DNA of 64,000 nucleotides from Asterias rubens (GCF_902459465.1 NC_047071.1:6528098-6592097); one strand, 5' to 3'. Positions 11,991 to 23,542 are shown, numbered from the stretch's first letter. Translations and numbers: made by a program. The notes: a model not told the origin generated them from the sequence alone.

Positions 11991-14900
11991 TCAGCTCAAT
12001 CTCAGCAAATTTAAAAAATTATCATCTCAGATTTGGCTTAGATTCAACCAGTAGCTTCAAAACACCCATGTTTGTTAGTATAGAATTAATCTCAGCTCAA
12101 TCTGAGCAAATTTAAAAAATGATCATCTCAGATTTGGCTTAGATTCAACCAGTAGCTTCACAAATCCACATTTCTTAGTACAGAATTTATCTCGGCTCAA
12201 TCTGAGCAAATTTAAAAAATGATCATCTCAGATCTGGCTTAGATTCAACCAGTAGCTTCACAATATCCCCATTTCTTAGTACAGAATTTATCTCGGCTCA
12301 ATCTAATCAATTTCAAAAAATAATCATCTCAGATCTCACTAAGATTCAACAAGTAGCTTCAAAACACCCATGTTTGTTAGTACAGAATAATCTTACGCGA
12401 GATCTGAGCAATTTGAAAAATGATCACCTCAGATCTTGCTGAGATTTGACTAGTAGCTTCACAATATCCACATTTCTTAGTACAGAATAATCTCAGCTCA
12501 ATCTGAGCAAATTTAAAAAATGATCATCTCAGATTTGGCTTAGATTCAACCAGTAGCTTCACAATATCCACATTTCTTAGTACAGAATTTATCTCGGCTC
12601 AATCTAAGCAATTTCAAAAAAATAATCATCTCAGATCTCACTAAGATTCAACAAGTAGCTTCAAAACACCCATGTTTCATAGTATAGAATCAATCTTAGC
12701 TAAATCTGAGCAGTTTAAAAAAGATCACCTCAGATCTTGTTAAGGTTCAACCAGTAGCTTCAGAACCCCATGTTTTGTTAGTACAGAGTTAATCTCAGCT
12801 CAATCTGAGCAGTTTTTGAAAGAATGTTATCTCAGATTTCGCTTAGATTGAAACAGTAGCTTCACAATATCCACATTTCTTAGTACAGAATAAATCTAAG
12901 CCCAATCCGAGCCTTTTCAAAATAATTATCATCTCAAATCTCGCTAAGATGCAACCAGTAGCTTCAAAACACCCATGTTTGTTAGTATAGAATTAATCTC
13001 AGCTCAATCTGAGCAAATTTAAAAAACGATCATCTCAGATCTGGCTTAGATTCAACCAGTAGCTTCACAATATCCACATTTCTTAGTACAGAATTTATCT
13101 CGGCTCAATCTAAGCAATTTCAAAAAAATAATCATCTCAGATCTCACTAAGATTCAACAAGTAGTTTCAAAACACCCAGGTTTGTTAGTACAGAATCAAT
13201 CTTAGCTAAATCTGAGCAAATTAAAAAAGATCACCTCAGATCTTGCTAAGGTTCAACCAGTTGTTTAAAAACCCCCATATTTGTTAGTACAGAATAGTCT
13301 CAGCTCAATCTGAGCAAATTTTAAAAATGATCATCTCAGATTTGGCTTAGATTCAACCAATAGCTTTACAATATCCACATTTCTTAGTACAGAATTTATC
13401 TCGGCTCAATCTAAGCAATTTCAAAAAAATAATCATCTCAGATTTCACTAAGATTCAACAAGTAGCTTTAAAACACCCATGTTTCTTAGTATAGAATCAA
13501 TCTTAGCTAAATCTGAGCAGTTTAAAAAAGATCACCTCAGATCAGGTTCAACCAGTTGTTTAAAAACCCCCATATTTGTTAGTACAGAATAGTCTCAGCT
13601 CAATCTCAGCAAATTTAAAAAATTATCATCTCAGATTTGGCTTAGATTCAACCAGTAGCTTCAAAACACCCATGTTTGTTAGTATAGAATTAATCTCAGC
13701 TCAATCTGAGCAAATTTAAAAAATGATCATCTCAGATTTGGCTTAGATTCAACCAGTAGCTTCACAATATCCACATTTCTTAGTACAGAATTTATCTCGG
13801 CTCAATCTGAGCAAATTTAAAAAATGATCATTTCAGATCTGGCTTAGATTCAACCAGTAGCTTCACAATATCCCCATTTCTTAGTACAGAATTTATCTCG
13901 GCTCAATCTAATCAATTTCAAAAAATAATCATCTCAGATCTCACTAAGATTCAACAAGTAGCTTCGAAACACCCATGTTTGTTAGTAAAGAATTAATCTA
14001 CGCGAGATCAGAGCAATTTGAAAAATTGATCACCTCAGATCTTGCTGAGATTTGACTAGTAGCTTCACAATATCCACATTTCTTAGTACAGAATTAATCT
14101 CAGCTCAATCTGAGCAAATTTAAAAAATGATCATCTCAGATTTGGCTTAGATTCAACCAGTAGCTTCACAATATCCACATTTCTTAGTACAGAATTTATC
14201 TCAGCTCAATCTGAGCAAATTTAAAAAATGATCATCTCAGATCTGGCTTAGATTCAACCAGTAGCTTCACAATATCCACATTTCTTAGAACAGAATTTAT
14301 CTCGGCTTAATCTAAGCAATTTCAAAAAAATAATCATCTCAGATCTCACTAAGATTCAACAAGTAGCTTCAAAACACCCATGTTTCATAGTATAGAATCA
14401 ATCTTAGCTAAATCCGAGCAGTTTAAAAAAGATCACCTCAGATCTTGTTAAGGTTCAACCAGTAGCTTCAGAACCCCATGTTTTGTTAGTACAGAGTTAA
14501 TCTCAGCTCAATCTGAGCAGTTTTTGAAAGAATGTTATCTCAGATTTCGCTTAGATTGAAACAGTAGCTTCACAATATCCACATTTCTTAGTACAGAATA
14601 AATCTAAGCCCAATCCGAGCCTTTTCAAAATAATTATCATCTCAAATCTCGCTAAGATGCAACCAGTAGCTTCAAAACACCCATGTTTGTTAGTATAGAA
14701 TTAATCTCAGCTCAATCTGAGCAAATTTAAAAAACGATCATCTCAGATCTGGCTTAGATTCAACCAGTAGCTTCACAATATCCACATTTCTTAGTACAGA
14801 ATTTATCTCGGCTCAATCTAAGCAATTTCAAAAAAATAATCATCTCAGATCTCACTAAGATTCAACAAGTAGTTTCAAAACACCCAGGTTTGTTAGTACA

Positions 14901-16528
14901 GAATCAATCTTAGCTAAATCTGAGCAAATTAAAAAAGATCACCTCAGATCTTGCTAAGGTTCAACCAGTTGTTTAAAAACCCCCATATTTGTTAGTACAG
15001 AATAGTCTCAGCTCAATCTGAGCAAATTTTAAAAATGATCATCTCAGATTTGGCTTAGATTCAACCAGTAGCTTCACAATATCCACATTTCTTAGTACAG
15101 AATTTATCTCGGCTCAATCTAAGCAATTTCAAAAAAATAATCATCTCAGATTTCACTAAGATTCAACAAGTAGCTTTAAAACACCCATGTTTCTTAGTAT
15201 AGAATCAATCTTAGCTCAATCTGAGCAGTTTAAAAAAGATCACCTCAGATCAGGTTCAACCAGTTGTTTAAAAAACCCCATATTTGTTAGTACAGAATAG
15301 TCTCAGCTCAATCTGAGCAAATTTAAAAAATTATCATCTCAGATTTGGCTTAGATTCAACCAGTAGCTTCAAAACACCCATGTTTGTTAGTATAGAATTA
15401 ATCTCAGCTCAATCTGAGCAAATTTAAAAAATGATCATCTCAGATTTGGCTTAGATTCAACCAGTAGCTTCACAATATCCACATTTCTTAGTACAGAATT
15501 TATCTCGGCTCAATCTGAGCAAATTTAAAAAATGATCATTTCAGATCTGGCTTAGATTCAACCAGTAGCTTCACAATATCCACATTTCTTAGTACAGAAT
15601 TTATCTCGGCTCAATCTAAGCAATTTCAAAAAAATAATCATCTCAGATCTCACTAAGATTCAACAAGTAGCTTCAAAACACCCATGTTTCATAGTATAGA
15701 ATCAATCTTAGCTAAATCTGAGCAGTTTAAAAAAGATCACCTCAGATCTTGTTAAGGTTCAACCAGTAGCTTCAGAACCCCATGTTTTGTTAGTACAGAA
15801 TTAATCTCAGCTCAATCTGAGCAGTTTTTGAAAGAATGTTATCTCAGATTTCGCTTAGATTGAAACAGTAGCTTCACAATATCCACATTTCTTAGTACAG
15901 AATAAATCTAAGCTCAATCCGAGCCTTTTCAAAATAATTATCATCTCAAATCTCGCTAAGATGCAACCAGTAGCTTCAAAACACCCATATTTGTTAGTGC
16001 AGAATTAATCTAAGCGAGATCTGAGCAATTTGAAAATAATGATCACCTCAGATCTCGCTGAGATTCGACTAGTAGCTTCACAATATCCACATTTCTTAGT
16101 ACAGAATTTATCTCGGCTCAATCTAAGCAATTTCGAAAAAATAATCATCTCAGATCTCACTAAGATTCAACAAGTAGCTTCAAAACACCCATGTTTCTTA
16201 GTATAGAATCAATCTTAGCTAAATCTGAGCAGTTTAAAAAAGATCACCTCAGATCTTGTTAAGATTCAACCAGTAGCTTCAGAACCCCATGTTTTGTTAG
16301 TACAGAATTAATCTCAGCTTCACAATATCCACATTTCTTAGTACAGAATTTATCTCGGCTCAATCTAAGCAATTTAAAAAAAAAATCATCTCAGATCTCA
16401 CTAAGATTCAACAAGTAGCTTCAAACCACCAATGTTTCTTAGTATAGAATCAATCTTAGCTAATTCTGAGCAATTTAAAAAAGATCACCTCAGATCTTGC
16501 TAAGGTTCAACCAGTAGCTTCAAAATGT
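11991..16528 (-). repeat. 101-bp satellite array, reverse block
   Basis: Monomers in reverse orientation. A higher-order unit starting TCAGCTCAATCT begins at 11991, 13595 and 15303 (1,604 and 1,708 bp apart). The extra 104 bp in the second unit is one additional monomer near 14200. The array ends at about 16525, where CAGTAGCTTCAAAA gives way to unrelated sequence. Confidence 0.93.
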
Positions 16529-16593
16529 GGAGGCGAGTAGTAAATAATTAAAGGCGTAATTATTTATTTAGCAGCTCGAGATTGGTTTATTCT

Positions 16594-16651
16594 CTATTTT
16601 GGTGGACGGCAGGGCCAGACCAGCACACAGAGTGGGAGCATTAATGGTAAC
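16594..16651 (+). repeat. 58-bp direct repeat, copy 1
   Basis: Starts CTATTTTGGTGGACGGCAGG and ends TTAATGGTAAC. The same 58 bp recurs at 17324-17381, 730 bp downstream. Could be the residue of terminal repeats of a small element; no target duplication was found. Confidence 0.75.
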
Positions 16652-17323
16652 CAACATTAGTAGAAAGGGAGAAAACAAAATATAACATAAGTACAATGTA
16701 GACATTAAAAGTGATCATTATAAATTAGCACAAGTGACATACATTATACATACACAGGCCAAGTTCCCTAAACTTGATTGAAAGTTTACCGCATGAATAT
16801 AGACAACACATGAAGTAATCTACATTGAGGGCAAAACTAAAAGATCATGTACAAATACACTTCATAATGATAATCTCCACACTAAAGTTACTTAAACTCC
16901 ATAAATTGTGCATGACATGGCCAGTGTGATTCATTATAACAACCATAGTACACATATTCTTATGAAAAGGACATACATGAATTGGTGCTCTATTTAACAT
17001 ACATGGCTGTCTCTGTACATTACTGTATTACCAGATCAAACCTCATCACTTAAAACCTGAATTTTACGAACCTGGGTCCGTCTCTGGACGATAAACGGAC
17101 TCCGGAGCACTAGTTATTTAATATACTAAATTATCTCGAAATAAATGCAGTGTTATCTAACGAGGAGTCACGAGGCCATTACTTAGCAAACTAAACCTGG
17201 AAATTATGACATTTATATTTATGATCTCACTTAAAATGTATACAAATAATAAATGAAGACCTTGTTTGTTTCAGTGATGTTATTGAAGGCATCACTTTAT
17301 AAACATAAAAAGGAATATTTTAC

Positions 17324-17381
17324 CTATTTTGGTGGACGGCAGGGCCAGACCAGCACACAGAGTGGGAGCATTAATGGTAAC
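17324..17381 (+). repeat. 58-bp direct repeat, copy 2
   Basis: Exact second copy of the 16594-16651 repeat by eye. It is followed by GC-rich sequence that ends in CTATTTATAACCC, after which satellite remnants resume. Confidence 0.75.
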
Positions 17382-17464
17382 ATCCCACTACCGCGTGGTG
17401 GCGCTGTTCCCTACCGCCGCCCCCGTCCGTCACACCGCTTGCTATTTATAACCCTAGGCATCTC

Positions 17465-17661
17465 TACAAAAACACCCATGTTTGTTAGTATAGAATTAAT
17501 CTCGGCTCAATCTGAGCAAATTTAAAAAATTATCATTTCAGATCTGGCTTAGATTCAACCAGTAGCTTCACAATATCCACATTTCTTAATACAGAATTTA
17601 TCTCAGCTCAATCTGAGCAAATTTAAAAAATGATCATCTCAGATCTGGCTTAGATTCAACC
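17465..17661 (-). repeat. two-monomer satellite remnant
   Basis: AACACCCATGTTTGTTAGTA through TTAGATTCAACCA is reverse-orientation 101-bp satellite, stranded beyond the end of the main array. Confidence 0.9.
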
Positions 17662-17737
17662 ATTCGCCACAGCAGCGGCACGGCGGTGGTACAGTCACAT
17701 GGAAAGGCGTGCCTGGGGCACGCCTGGACGGCTGGGA

Positions 17738-18202
17738 ATAGACTGTGCAAGTCTCGCGCGCACCGGAGCGAGAAAACACGACAACTGAAGAACTTTATTT
17801 TTTTATGAATCAAATCTTTGCTTTAATTTATTCTTAATGCCGAATCTGAACAACAAAAATACCCTATAGAGCTTGTTTAAATTAGTTTCAGCTTTTTAAA
17901 CAAATACACAATTATCGGTTAAAGTCTAAGTATAGACAAAAGTAAAACTCTCGGGACAAGGATGTTTGTTTGATCTTAAATTTTTTGAAACCCCTTTTGT
18001 AAATCTACGCCCGAATGTGTAACAACTCAAAGCTGGTTTATACGCGGACGCACGATGGTCGCACGGGCGTTAGATAAAACATGTCATTTTTATGGTCATA
18101 AACTACATCAAACTAAAGTAATGGACGAAACAAAATCTCCCCAACGTAAAACTCCATAATGGTCCCGGAAGTTCAAATCTGCGCGAGACTTGCACAGTCT
18201 AT
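17738..18202. mobile_element. 465-bp MITE with 22-bp TIRs
   Basis: The 22 bp at 17738-17759 (ATAGACTGTGCAAGTCTCGC and on) recur as exact reverse complement at 18181-18202. The interior is AT-rich and non-coding. The tips can be read as TA dinucleotides next to GACTGTGC, so a TA-target (Tc1/mariner-like) origin is possible but unproven. Confidence 0.75.
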
Positions 18203-18577
18203 AGGCTCAGGATATACCTGCCAAAAGGCGAGGCCCAAACGACAATAGTGTTACATCATCTAGGGACCAATGATATTTTGAAGGAAAATTTGGGACAGAT
18301 TAGACATAGGGTAAAAGAGAGCCTAAAGGTATTAGGAAAATCCTACCCAACACACGGTTAATTTGGTCAGACATTTTGTTAAGGGCGAAGTATCAAGGTA
18401 AAGTTAAAGGAGGGGCAGGCAAACGTTGCACTTGGGATTTAAATATGTATGCAAAGAAGATAACGCACACATTACAAAACACCCCCATCTCATTAATCCT
18501 TCCCAGGAAGGTGCGTACTGGCAAGACATGATTCATTTGGTTCCATCAAAATTTATCAGACGGGTTGAGGTTCTTCA
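18203..18577 (+). pseudogene. SGNH-hydrolase-like fragment, frameshifted
   Basis: Translating from 18203 gives a frame with the motif VLHHLGTNDILKENL, matching the block III GxND signature of SGNH/GDSL-like domains. It stops at TAA near 18358. Shifting one frame restores LIWSDILLRAKYQGKVKGG, matching the (I)WSDIL(P)R segment of the SGNH-like proteins carried by some animal tyrosine-recombinase retroelements (Ngaro/DIRS type). The second frame stays open to the point where LTR element B inserted at 18578, and a short open stretch continues beyond B. One frameshift and one insertion make it dead. The link to a YR retroelement is inference; no recombinase is visible here. Confidence 0.6.
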
Positions 18578-18652
18578 TGTAGGATAATGCCTCCACACTA
18601 TTGTTATAGCGCCCTCAAGTGTTCATATTAAAGCACATGTAAACATGCTCAT
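18578..18652 (+). repeat. 5' LTR of element B, first part
   Basis: Begins TGTAGGATAATGCCTCC and ends in CTCAT, the target duplicated by element A. With 23548-23598 it makes 126 bp, exactly the length of the 3' LTR at 29842-29967. It contains TATAGCGCCCTCAAG. Confidence 0.92.
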
Positions 18653-18826
18653 TGTAATGCCTCCTGCTGGCATTTAGAGAGAGAGAGAGGGACTCAGCTT
18701 GTATCATGAACTTTGGTAGTTTTAATCACGTTAACACTTGGCTGCCATCTTGATGGAAAGGTACATGAGTAGGGGTTAGACTCTAGAGGGCGCTAGTCCT
18801 GTCTGTATGCATGTGTGAATGTGACA
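18653..18826 (-). repeat. 3' LTR of element A
   Basis: 174 bp, TG...CA on either strand, matching 23369-23542 base for base by eye. Contains a short GA run and TCTAGAGGGCGCTAG. Confidence 0.95.
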
Positions 18827-18839
18827 TCCCCTTTTCTTT
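18827..18839 (-). promoter_or_regulatory. polypurine tract of element A
   Basis: On the minus strand AAAGAAAAGGGGA directly precedes the TGTCAC start of the 3' LTR. This is the expected site of plus-strand priming. Confidence 0.85.
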
Positions 18840-19061
18840 AAAGATTAATACAATGGAAATGAAGATTAATCTCAAATCTTTTAAATCAAATGTTCATTAG
18901 TCCAGTTTTTCCTTAAAAAGTTCAGTCCTCCGGAGAAACATTGTTCTGTTTAAAAGAGTCCAGGTTGATTAAACTTACAAATTAAACTGTTCTTTATTGT
19001 ATGACTGTATGTGTCTGATTGTGTGTTTATTTGTTGTGTTTAGTAACATGATGGTATGTTG
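18840..19061 (-). other. 3' untranslated part of element A
   Basis: Short AT-rich stretch between the gag-pol stop and the polypurine tract. No further ORF (no env-like gene). Confidence 0.8.
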
Positions 19062-22000
19062 TTACAAATCAAGTCTGTTTGGCTTGTTCACTCTCCTGCC
19101 TGATCGCGTCACTGTCGGTGTTCCTGAGGGGCGGTTAGAAAGCGGTCTGCTCTGGGGTTGTGAAGGAGCATTGCGAACAGGAGTTGGTTTGGTAGAACTC
19201 AGGGGAGCTGGTCGCAGATGAACCCTGTTTCGTCTGAGCTGACTTCCACTTTCCGTTTCCACATTGTAGGATCGAGGAGTAGTTGATTTGCTCATAACTC
19301 TACCTTGGCTCCAGGTTTTGTTAATCGGATTTTGGATGTAGATGGGTTGGTCGTTGAGGAGTTCTTGGATAGGGGTACTGGTAGAGCGTCTGTTGTAGTA
19401 TTGCGTTTGCGAAGACTGGTCTGCCTGCAGTATATCTCGCACATCGTCACGATCTGGTGGGGGGTGATGTACTGAAGGTAGTGTCGTCTTGTACTTTCTT
19501 CTGTTCAGTAGCTCAGCAGGGGATGCAAGGTTTGACTTGAGTGGAGTTGCACGGAGAGTTAGGAGGGCTAAGTTGGGATCGTCCCCTGACTCTCTGCATT
19601 TGGTGAGGATTCTCTTCACTGTTTGGATATGTCTTTCAATGAATCCATGACCTCTGGGGTAGTAGGGTGAAGAAGTTTGGATCCGAAATCCGTACTGCTG
19701 TGCTAGGGCTCGGAATTGGGAAGAGGTGAACTGCGTGCCATTGTCACATACGATAACCTCTGGGATGCCTTGTTCGGCAAAGAGCACACGTGAAACTCTT
19801 GTGATCGTGCTTGCAGTGAGATTGTCAAGTTTGCGGATAAACGGAAATTTGGAGTAATAATCCGCGATGATCAGGTACCAGACCTTGTCGTGGTGGAAGA
19901 GGTCAGCTCCAAGGGTGTGCCATGGACGTGGTGGAACTTCCATACTGATCATTGGTTCACGCTGTTGAGAACGCTGGTATTTCTGGCATGCATGGCAATT
20001 TGTCACCATATTGTCAATGTCTTTGTATATACCTGGCCAGTAGACACAAGATTTTGCACGCAGCTTGCACTTGTCGATGCCCTGGTGACCGCTGTGGATC
20101 TGTTGTAGTATGTTCTGTCGCAGAGAATTTGGAATCACGATTCTACTGCCAACCAGGACTGTGCCGTCTTCTATGGCTACGTCATCTCGGACTGACCAGT
20201 ATGGTCTGATGGAGCATTGTATTTTCTTGATGCTGTCAGGCCAGCCGTCTGTGACTTGTTGTTTCAGCAGCTGGAGGGTCATGTCTGTGGCTGTCTCTTG
20301 CCTTATCAGCTCCAACTTTGTTGGTGTCACGCTCACGACATGGTGTATACGGACTTTCATCTCTGGTATCTCATGCTTTTCCACTGGGGAGAGTCGTGAG
20401 AGTGCATCCGCAACGACCATCTCTTTACCAGGCTTGTAGCGTATTTCTATATCGTAAGCCTGTAGACGCAGAAGTATACGCTGTAGTCGTGGTGGGGCTT
20501 GCATTAAGTTTTTCTTGTGGATATGCTGGAGTGGACGGTGGTCACTTTCCACGAGAAATCTTCTACCGTACAGGTAAGTATGAAACTTCTCACATCCGTA
20601 TAGGACTGCTAGTAATTCTCGCTCTATGTTTGCATATCGTGTCTCTGCTGGTGTGAGAGCTTTTGATGCAAATGCTATCGGACGACCTTTTTGTACTAGG
20701 GTTGCTCCTAGTCCTCTGGTTGATGCGTCAACTTGCAGTATTACAGGCTGCTTCTGGTCGTAGTAAGCGAGTGTGGTGTCTGATGCTATCAGAGCTTTGA
20801 TGGAGTTGAACACTTTTGTGTGTGATGGAGACCAGATGTACTCAACATCTTCACGAAGGAGTGTCCGCAGTGATGCGGAGTGTTCAGCTAATTGAGGGAT
20901 GAATGGGCCCATGTAGTTGACCAGCCCTAGGAAGGTTCGCAGTTGTTTCCTATCACCTGGGGGCTGCATCATTTCAACCGCCTTTACTTTATCTGGGTTG
21001 GGCCTCACTCCATCGGGTGAGTATATCAGTCCGAAGAAACTACATTCAGTCGTTTTGATGATGCATTTTTCGGCATTCAACTTGATCCCTGCACGTCTGG
21101 TGTGTTCCATAGCTTCATGAAGGTGTATGTCATGGTCTCTTGCGCTTTTGCCGAATACTTGTATATCGTCAGCGATGCCCACAGTGCCTTCACAGCCACG
21201 ATAGGTTTCGTCTATCTTTTGTTGAAAGACATCCTGACTCATCCTGAGACCAAAGGGCATTCTCAAGAATCGGTATCGGCCAAAAGGGGTGTTGAATGTG
21301 GTGAGGTACGTAGATTGTTCATCTAGTTCGACATTCCAATAGCCGTTTCTGGCATCAAGCTTGCTAAACATTTTAGCACCGGATAGCTTAGGTGTGATTT
21401 CTTTGAGAGTAGGCACAGGGTAGTGATCTCTTTTGATGGCTCGGTTGAGGTCCTTGGGATCTAGACATAGGCGCAGTCGGCCGTTTGCTTTCTCACGTAT
21501 CACTAGTGAGTTAACCCAGTCTGTTGGCTTGGAAACTTTCATGATAATCGCTTTGGATTCCATCTCATCTAACTCTCCCTTGAGTTTATCTCTGATCTCC
21601 AAGGGAACCCTACGTGGTGGGTGTATAACCGGTCTGGCTTCCGGATCGAGAGTGATGTGGTATTTAAAATTCTCAAAACAGCCAACAGTGCCATCGAAAC
21701 AATCGGGATACATTTTGAGGAGGTCAGATTTACTCCCGATATTCGGCCTCTCGAGAAGTGGTGTATTTCTTTGGATGTATTTTGGAGAACGATGTGGTGT
21801 TGGTGATTCAGTTCTCGTCACCGATGGGTCAGCGAAGTGAACGCGTTGACCGCTGCATGTATCTTTCATGAGCTTTTCCTGTTGAAGTTGGACAGGATTA
21901 TTTGTTTGCTCATTTTCCACCACAGTTGTTGTTTCCACTGCACAGTGTAATGTGATCAAGTTCAGGGCTTGGCATGTCTTTAGGCCAAGGATTGCTGGGC

Positions 22001-23303
22001 CTGCTGCATCAGTGACGTAGAAAACGCAGTTGTGCTTTGTGTCGTTGTACATGCAGGGAATTTTCACTGTGCCCAGTTGCTTGATTTTGGATCCGCCATA
22101 TGCAGTGAGTGCCATTTTGCTTGTTTCCAGCGTGCTGGGCTCTGGATTTCCGTTACTGTCCAATTTCTCTGGAAAAATGATGCGAAAAAGATGGACTGGC
22201 AGAAGGTTGCTCTGAGCACCAGTGTCTACTTTGCACCGGAGCATGATTGGTTTTCTGCCTTTCTGGTTTATGCGTAACTTTGCAAAAACTTTATCTCTCG
22301 TGTCGTCCGATGAACCAATACTGCTGACTTCTATGGTGCCAATGGTGAGGTATTCATCAATAATTTCCTCTTCGTCAAAGTAATGCACTCGTCTGCGTGG
22401 AGATTTGTGTGGAGGTTTGCCTTTTGGGGGTTTCCCAGATCTGCATACCGATTGCCAGTGGTTCTCTTTTCCACAGTTTCGGCAGGTACTACCATAGGCG
22501 GGGCAGTTGCTCTTTGGTTTTAGATCGTGCACCCGGCCGCAATTGTAGCATGTAGGCGGTTTGTTTCCTTTTCCTGGCTGTTTGGATCTGGTTGTGCGTG
22601 ATGCGTTTATGGACTGTTCAGTCTTGCCGGCTGTGTTTGAGTTGCGGCTTGTTTCTGGTAGGGACTTGAGTTGATTTGTAGTTGCTTCATGGCTTCGAGC
22701 AACGTCGATGGCATCATTTAGCGTTAGTTTCTCGTCCCTTCCTATCAGCACTTTTTGTACGTCTTTGTGTGACGAACCCCAGATCAACTGGTCAACAAGA
22801 CGATCTTCCATTTCTTTGTCGTCTCTGTATTTGCATTTGACAGCTATGGCTTTCATCTTTGTTACAAAATCATCAGCTGCCTCATCGGCGTTCTGTCGCA
22901 TGTCTTGCAATTTGTATCGGTAGATACGATGGTTTGACCTTGGTTCCAAGTGTTTCTGGAAGCGGGACAGTAGCTTATCTGGCTTTTTTCTGTCTTCCTC
23001 TTCTTCAAAGGTCCAGCTATTGTATTTATCTAAACCTTGTTCTCCTACCCATAGCAGGAGATAACTTGCTCTCTCTTCATCATTTGCTGATTTTAGTACG
23101 CTGCAAAACATTAGTTCACACTTTTGTTTGAACCTGGAGAACGTTGCCACAATATCTGGCGCTTCCCAGTCCATCTGGGGGGCTGAGACTGCAGAGCTGA
23201 ACGCCATCGTAATGTATTGTATTATACAGTTTAGTATAGAACTAAAGTTCTCAGTTCTGTTTTCAACGTTTTGTTTACGTGAGCAAAACGGCAAGAAAAT
23301 CAC
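19062..23303 (-). CDS. Gag-Pol polyprotein of element A
   Basis: One uninterrupted 1413-codon frame. In order: capsid-like Gag (to about 245), two zinc knuckles (CYNCGR at 252 and CRNCGK at 274), aspartic protease (VDTGA, Asp360), reverse transcriptase (about 560-740, with IADD at 710-713 in place of the usual YxDD box), RNase H (VDAS near 857, SDHRPL near 920), integrase with an HHCC finger (about 1071-1106) and the triad Asp1134, Asp1187, Glu1223 (D-35-E spacing). There is no separate env gene. The longest frame starts at 23303, but the second Met (residue 33, codon at 23205-23207, MAFSSAVSAPQMDWE) is the likelier start because the first 32 residues look like leader sequence. Gag and Pol are fused without a frameshift. 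Likely competent, but activity is inference. Confidence 0.95.
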   Translation of the reverse strand: MIFLPFCSRKQNVENRTENFSSILNCIIQYITMAFSSAVSAPQMDWEAPDIVATFSRFKQKCELMFCSVLKSANDEERASYLLLWVGEQGLDKYNSWTFEEEEDRKKPDKLLSRFQKHLEPRSNHRIYRYKLQDMRQNADEAADDFVTKMKAIAVKCKYRDDKEMEDRLVDQLIWGSSHKDVQKVLIGRDEKLTLNDAIDVARSHEATTNQLKSLPETSRNSNTAGKTEQSINASRTTRSKQPGKGNKPPTCYNCGRVHDLKPKSNCPAYGSTCRNCGKENHWQSVCRSGKPPKGKPPHKSPRRRVHYFDEEEIIDEYLTIGTIEVSSIGSSDDTRDKVFAKLRINQKGRKPIMLRCKVDTGAQSNLLPVHLFRIIFPEKLDSNGNPEPSTLETSKMALTAYGGSKIKQLGTVKIPCMYNDTKHNCVFYVTDAAGPAILGLKTCQALNLITLHCAVETTTVVENEQTNNPVQLQQEKLMKDTCSGQRVHFADPSVTRTESPTPHRSPKYIQRNTPLLERPNIGSKSDLLKMYPDCFDGTVGCFENFKYHITLDPEARPVIHPPRRVPLEIRDKLKGELDEMESKAIIMKVSKPTDWVNSLVIREKANGRLRLCLDPKDLNRAIKRDHYPVPTLKEITPKLSGAKMFSKLDARNGYWNVELDEQSTYLTTFNTPFGRYRFLRMPFGLRMSQDVFQQKIDETYRGCEGTVGIADDIQVFGKSARDHDIHLHEAMEHTRRAGIKLNAEKCIIKTTECSFFGLIYSPDGVRPNPDKVKAVEMMQPPGDRKQLRTFLGLVNYMGPFIPQLAEHSASLRTLLREDVEYIWSPSHTKVFNSIKALIASDTTLAYYDQKQPVILQVDASTRGLGATLVQKGRPIAFASKALTPAETRYANIERELLAVLYGCEKFHTYLYGRRFLVESDHRPLQHIHKKNLMQAPPRLQRILLRLQAYDIEIRYKPGKEMVVADALSRLSPVEKHEIPEMKVRIHHVVSVTPTKLELIRQETATDMTLQLLKQQVTDGWPDSIKKIQCSIRPYWSVRDDVAIEDGTVLVGSRIVIPNSLRQNILQQIHSGHQGIDKCKLRAKSCVYWPGIYKDIDNMVTNCHACQKYQRSQQREPMISMEVPPRPWHTLGADLFHHDKVWYLIIADYYSKFPFIRKLDNLTASTITRVSRVLFAEQGIPEVIVCDNGTQFTSSQFRALAQQYGFRIQTSSPYYPRGHGFIERHIQTVKRILTKCRESGDDPNLALLTLRATPLKSNLASPAELLNRRKYKTTLPSVHHPPPDRDDVRDILQADQSSQTQYYNRRSTSTPIQELLNDQPIYIQNPINKTWSQGRVMSKSTTPRSYNVETESGSQLRRNRVHLRPAPLSSTKPTPVRNAPSQPQSRPLSNRPSGTPTVTRSGRRVNKPNRLDL

Positions 23304-23350
23304 ACTTTTATTGATATGATGACTTTGTTTTGCTACTCACATAACTCTTC

Positions 23351-23368
23351 AGTTTACCGCTGCCACCA
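23351..23368 (-). promoter_or_regulatory. primer-binding site of element A
   Basis: On the minus strand TGGTGGCAGCGGTAAACT starts at the base after the 5' LTR CA end. It begins with TGG, complementary to a tRNA CCA tail. The first 12 bases are the same as in element B. The tRNA is not assigned here. Confidence 0.85.
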
Positions 23369-23542
23369 TGTAATGCCTCCTGCTGGCATTTAGAGAGAGA
23401 GAGAGGGACTCAGCTTGTATCATGAACTTTGGTAGTTTTAATCACGTTAACACTTGGCTGCCATCTTGATGGAAAGGTACATGAGTAGGGGTTAGACTCT
23501 AGAGGGCGCTAGTCCTGTCTGTATGCATGTGTGAATGTGACA
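23369..23542 (-). repeat. 5' LTR of element A
   Basis: 174 bp, same sequence as 18653-18826. It reads TGTCACATTC...GGCATTACA on the minus strand and presumably carries the promoter. Confidence 0.95.

Larger units (their letters stand above)
16529..17464. other. non-satellite island, no gene recognised
   Basis: Moderately AT-rich sequence between satellite blocks. No convincing ORF; the only feature is a pair of 58-bp direct repeats annotated separately. A 90-codon frame at 17253-17525 runs into satellite and is not believable as a gene. Confidence 0.6.
18653..23542 (-). mobile_element. LTR retrotransposon A (Ty3/Gypsy), structurally intact
   Basis: 4,890-bp element on the minus strand with two 174-bp LTRs that look identical, flanked by the 5-bp duplication CTCAT (18648-18652 and 23543-23547). 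It has a primer-binding site, a single intact gag-pol frame and a polypurine tract. Identical LTRs plus an open reading frame indicate a very recent insertion, into the 5' LTR of element B. Confidence 0.96.

Noticed and set aside
1..16528. CRISPR-like array
   Set aside because: Monomers are contiguous 101-bp units without spacers, and the context is eukaryotic.
17253..17525. 90-codon plus-strand frame
   Set aside because: Crosses the 58-bp repeat into satellite sequence; no domain.
18997..23319. Many plus-strand frames of 60-135 codons opposite the element A gag-pol
   Set aside because: Antisense shadows of a clearly coding minus-strand frame.
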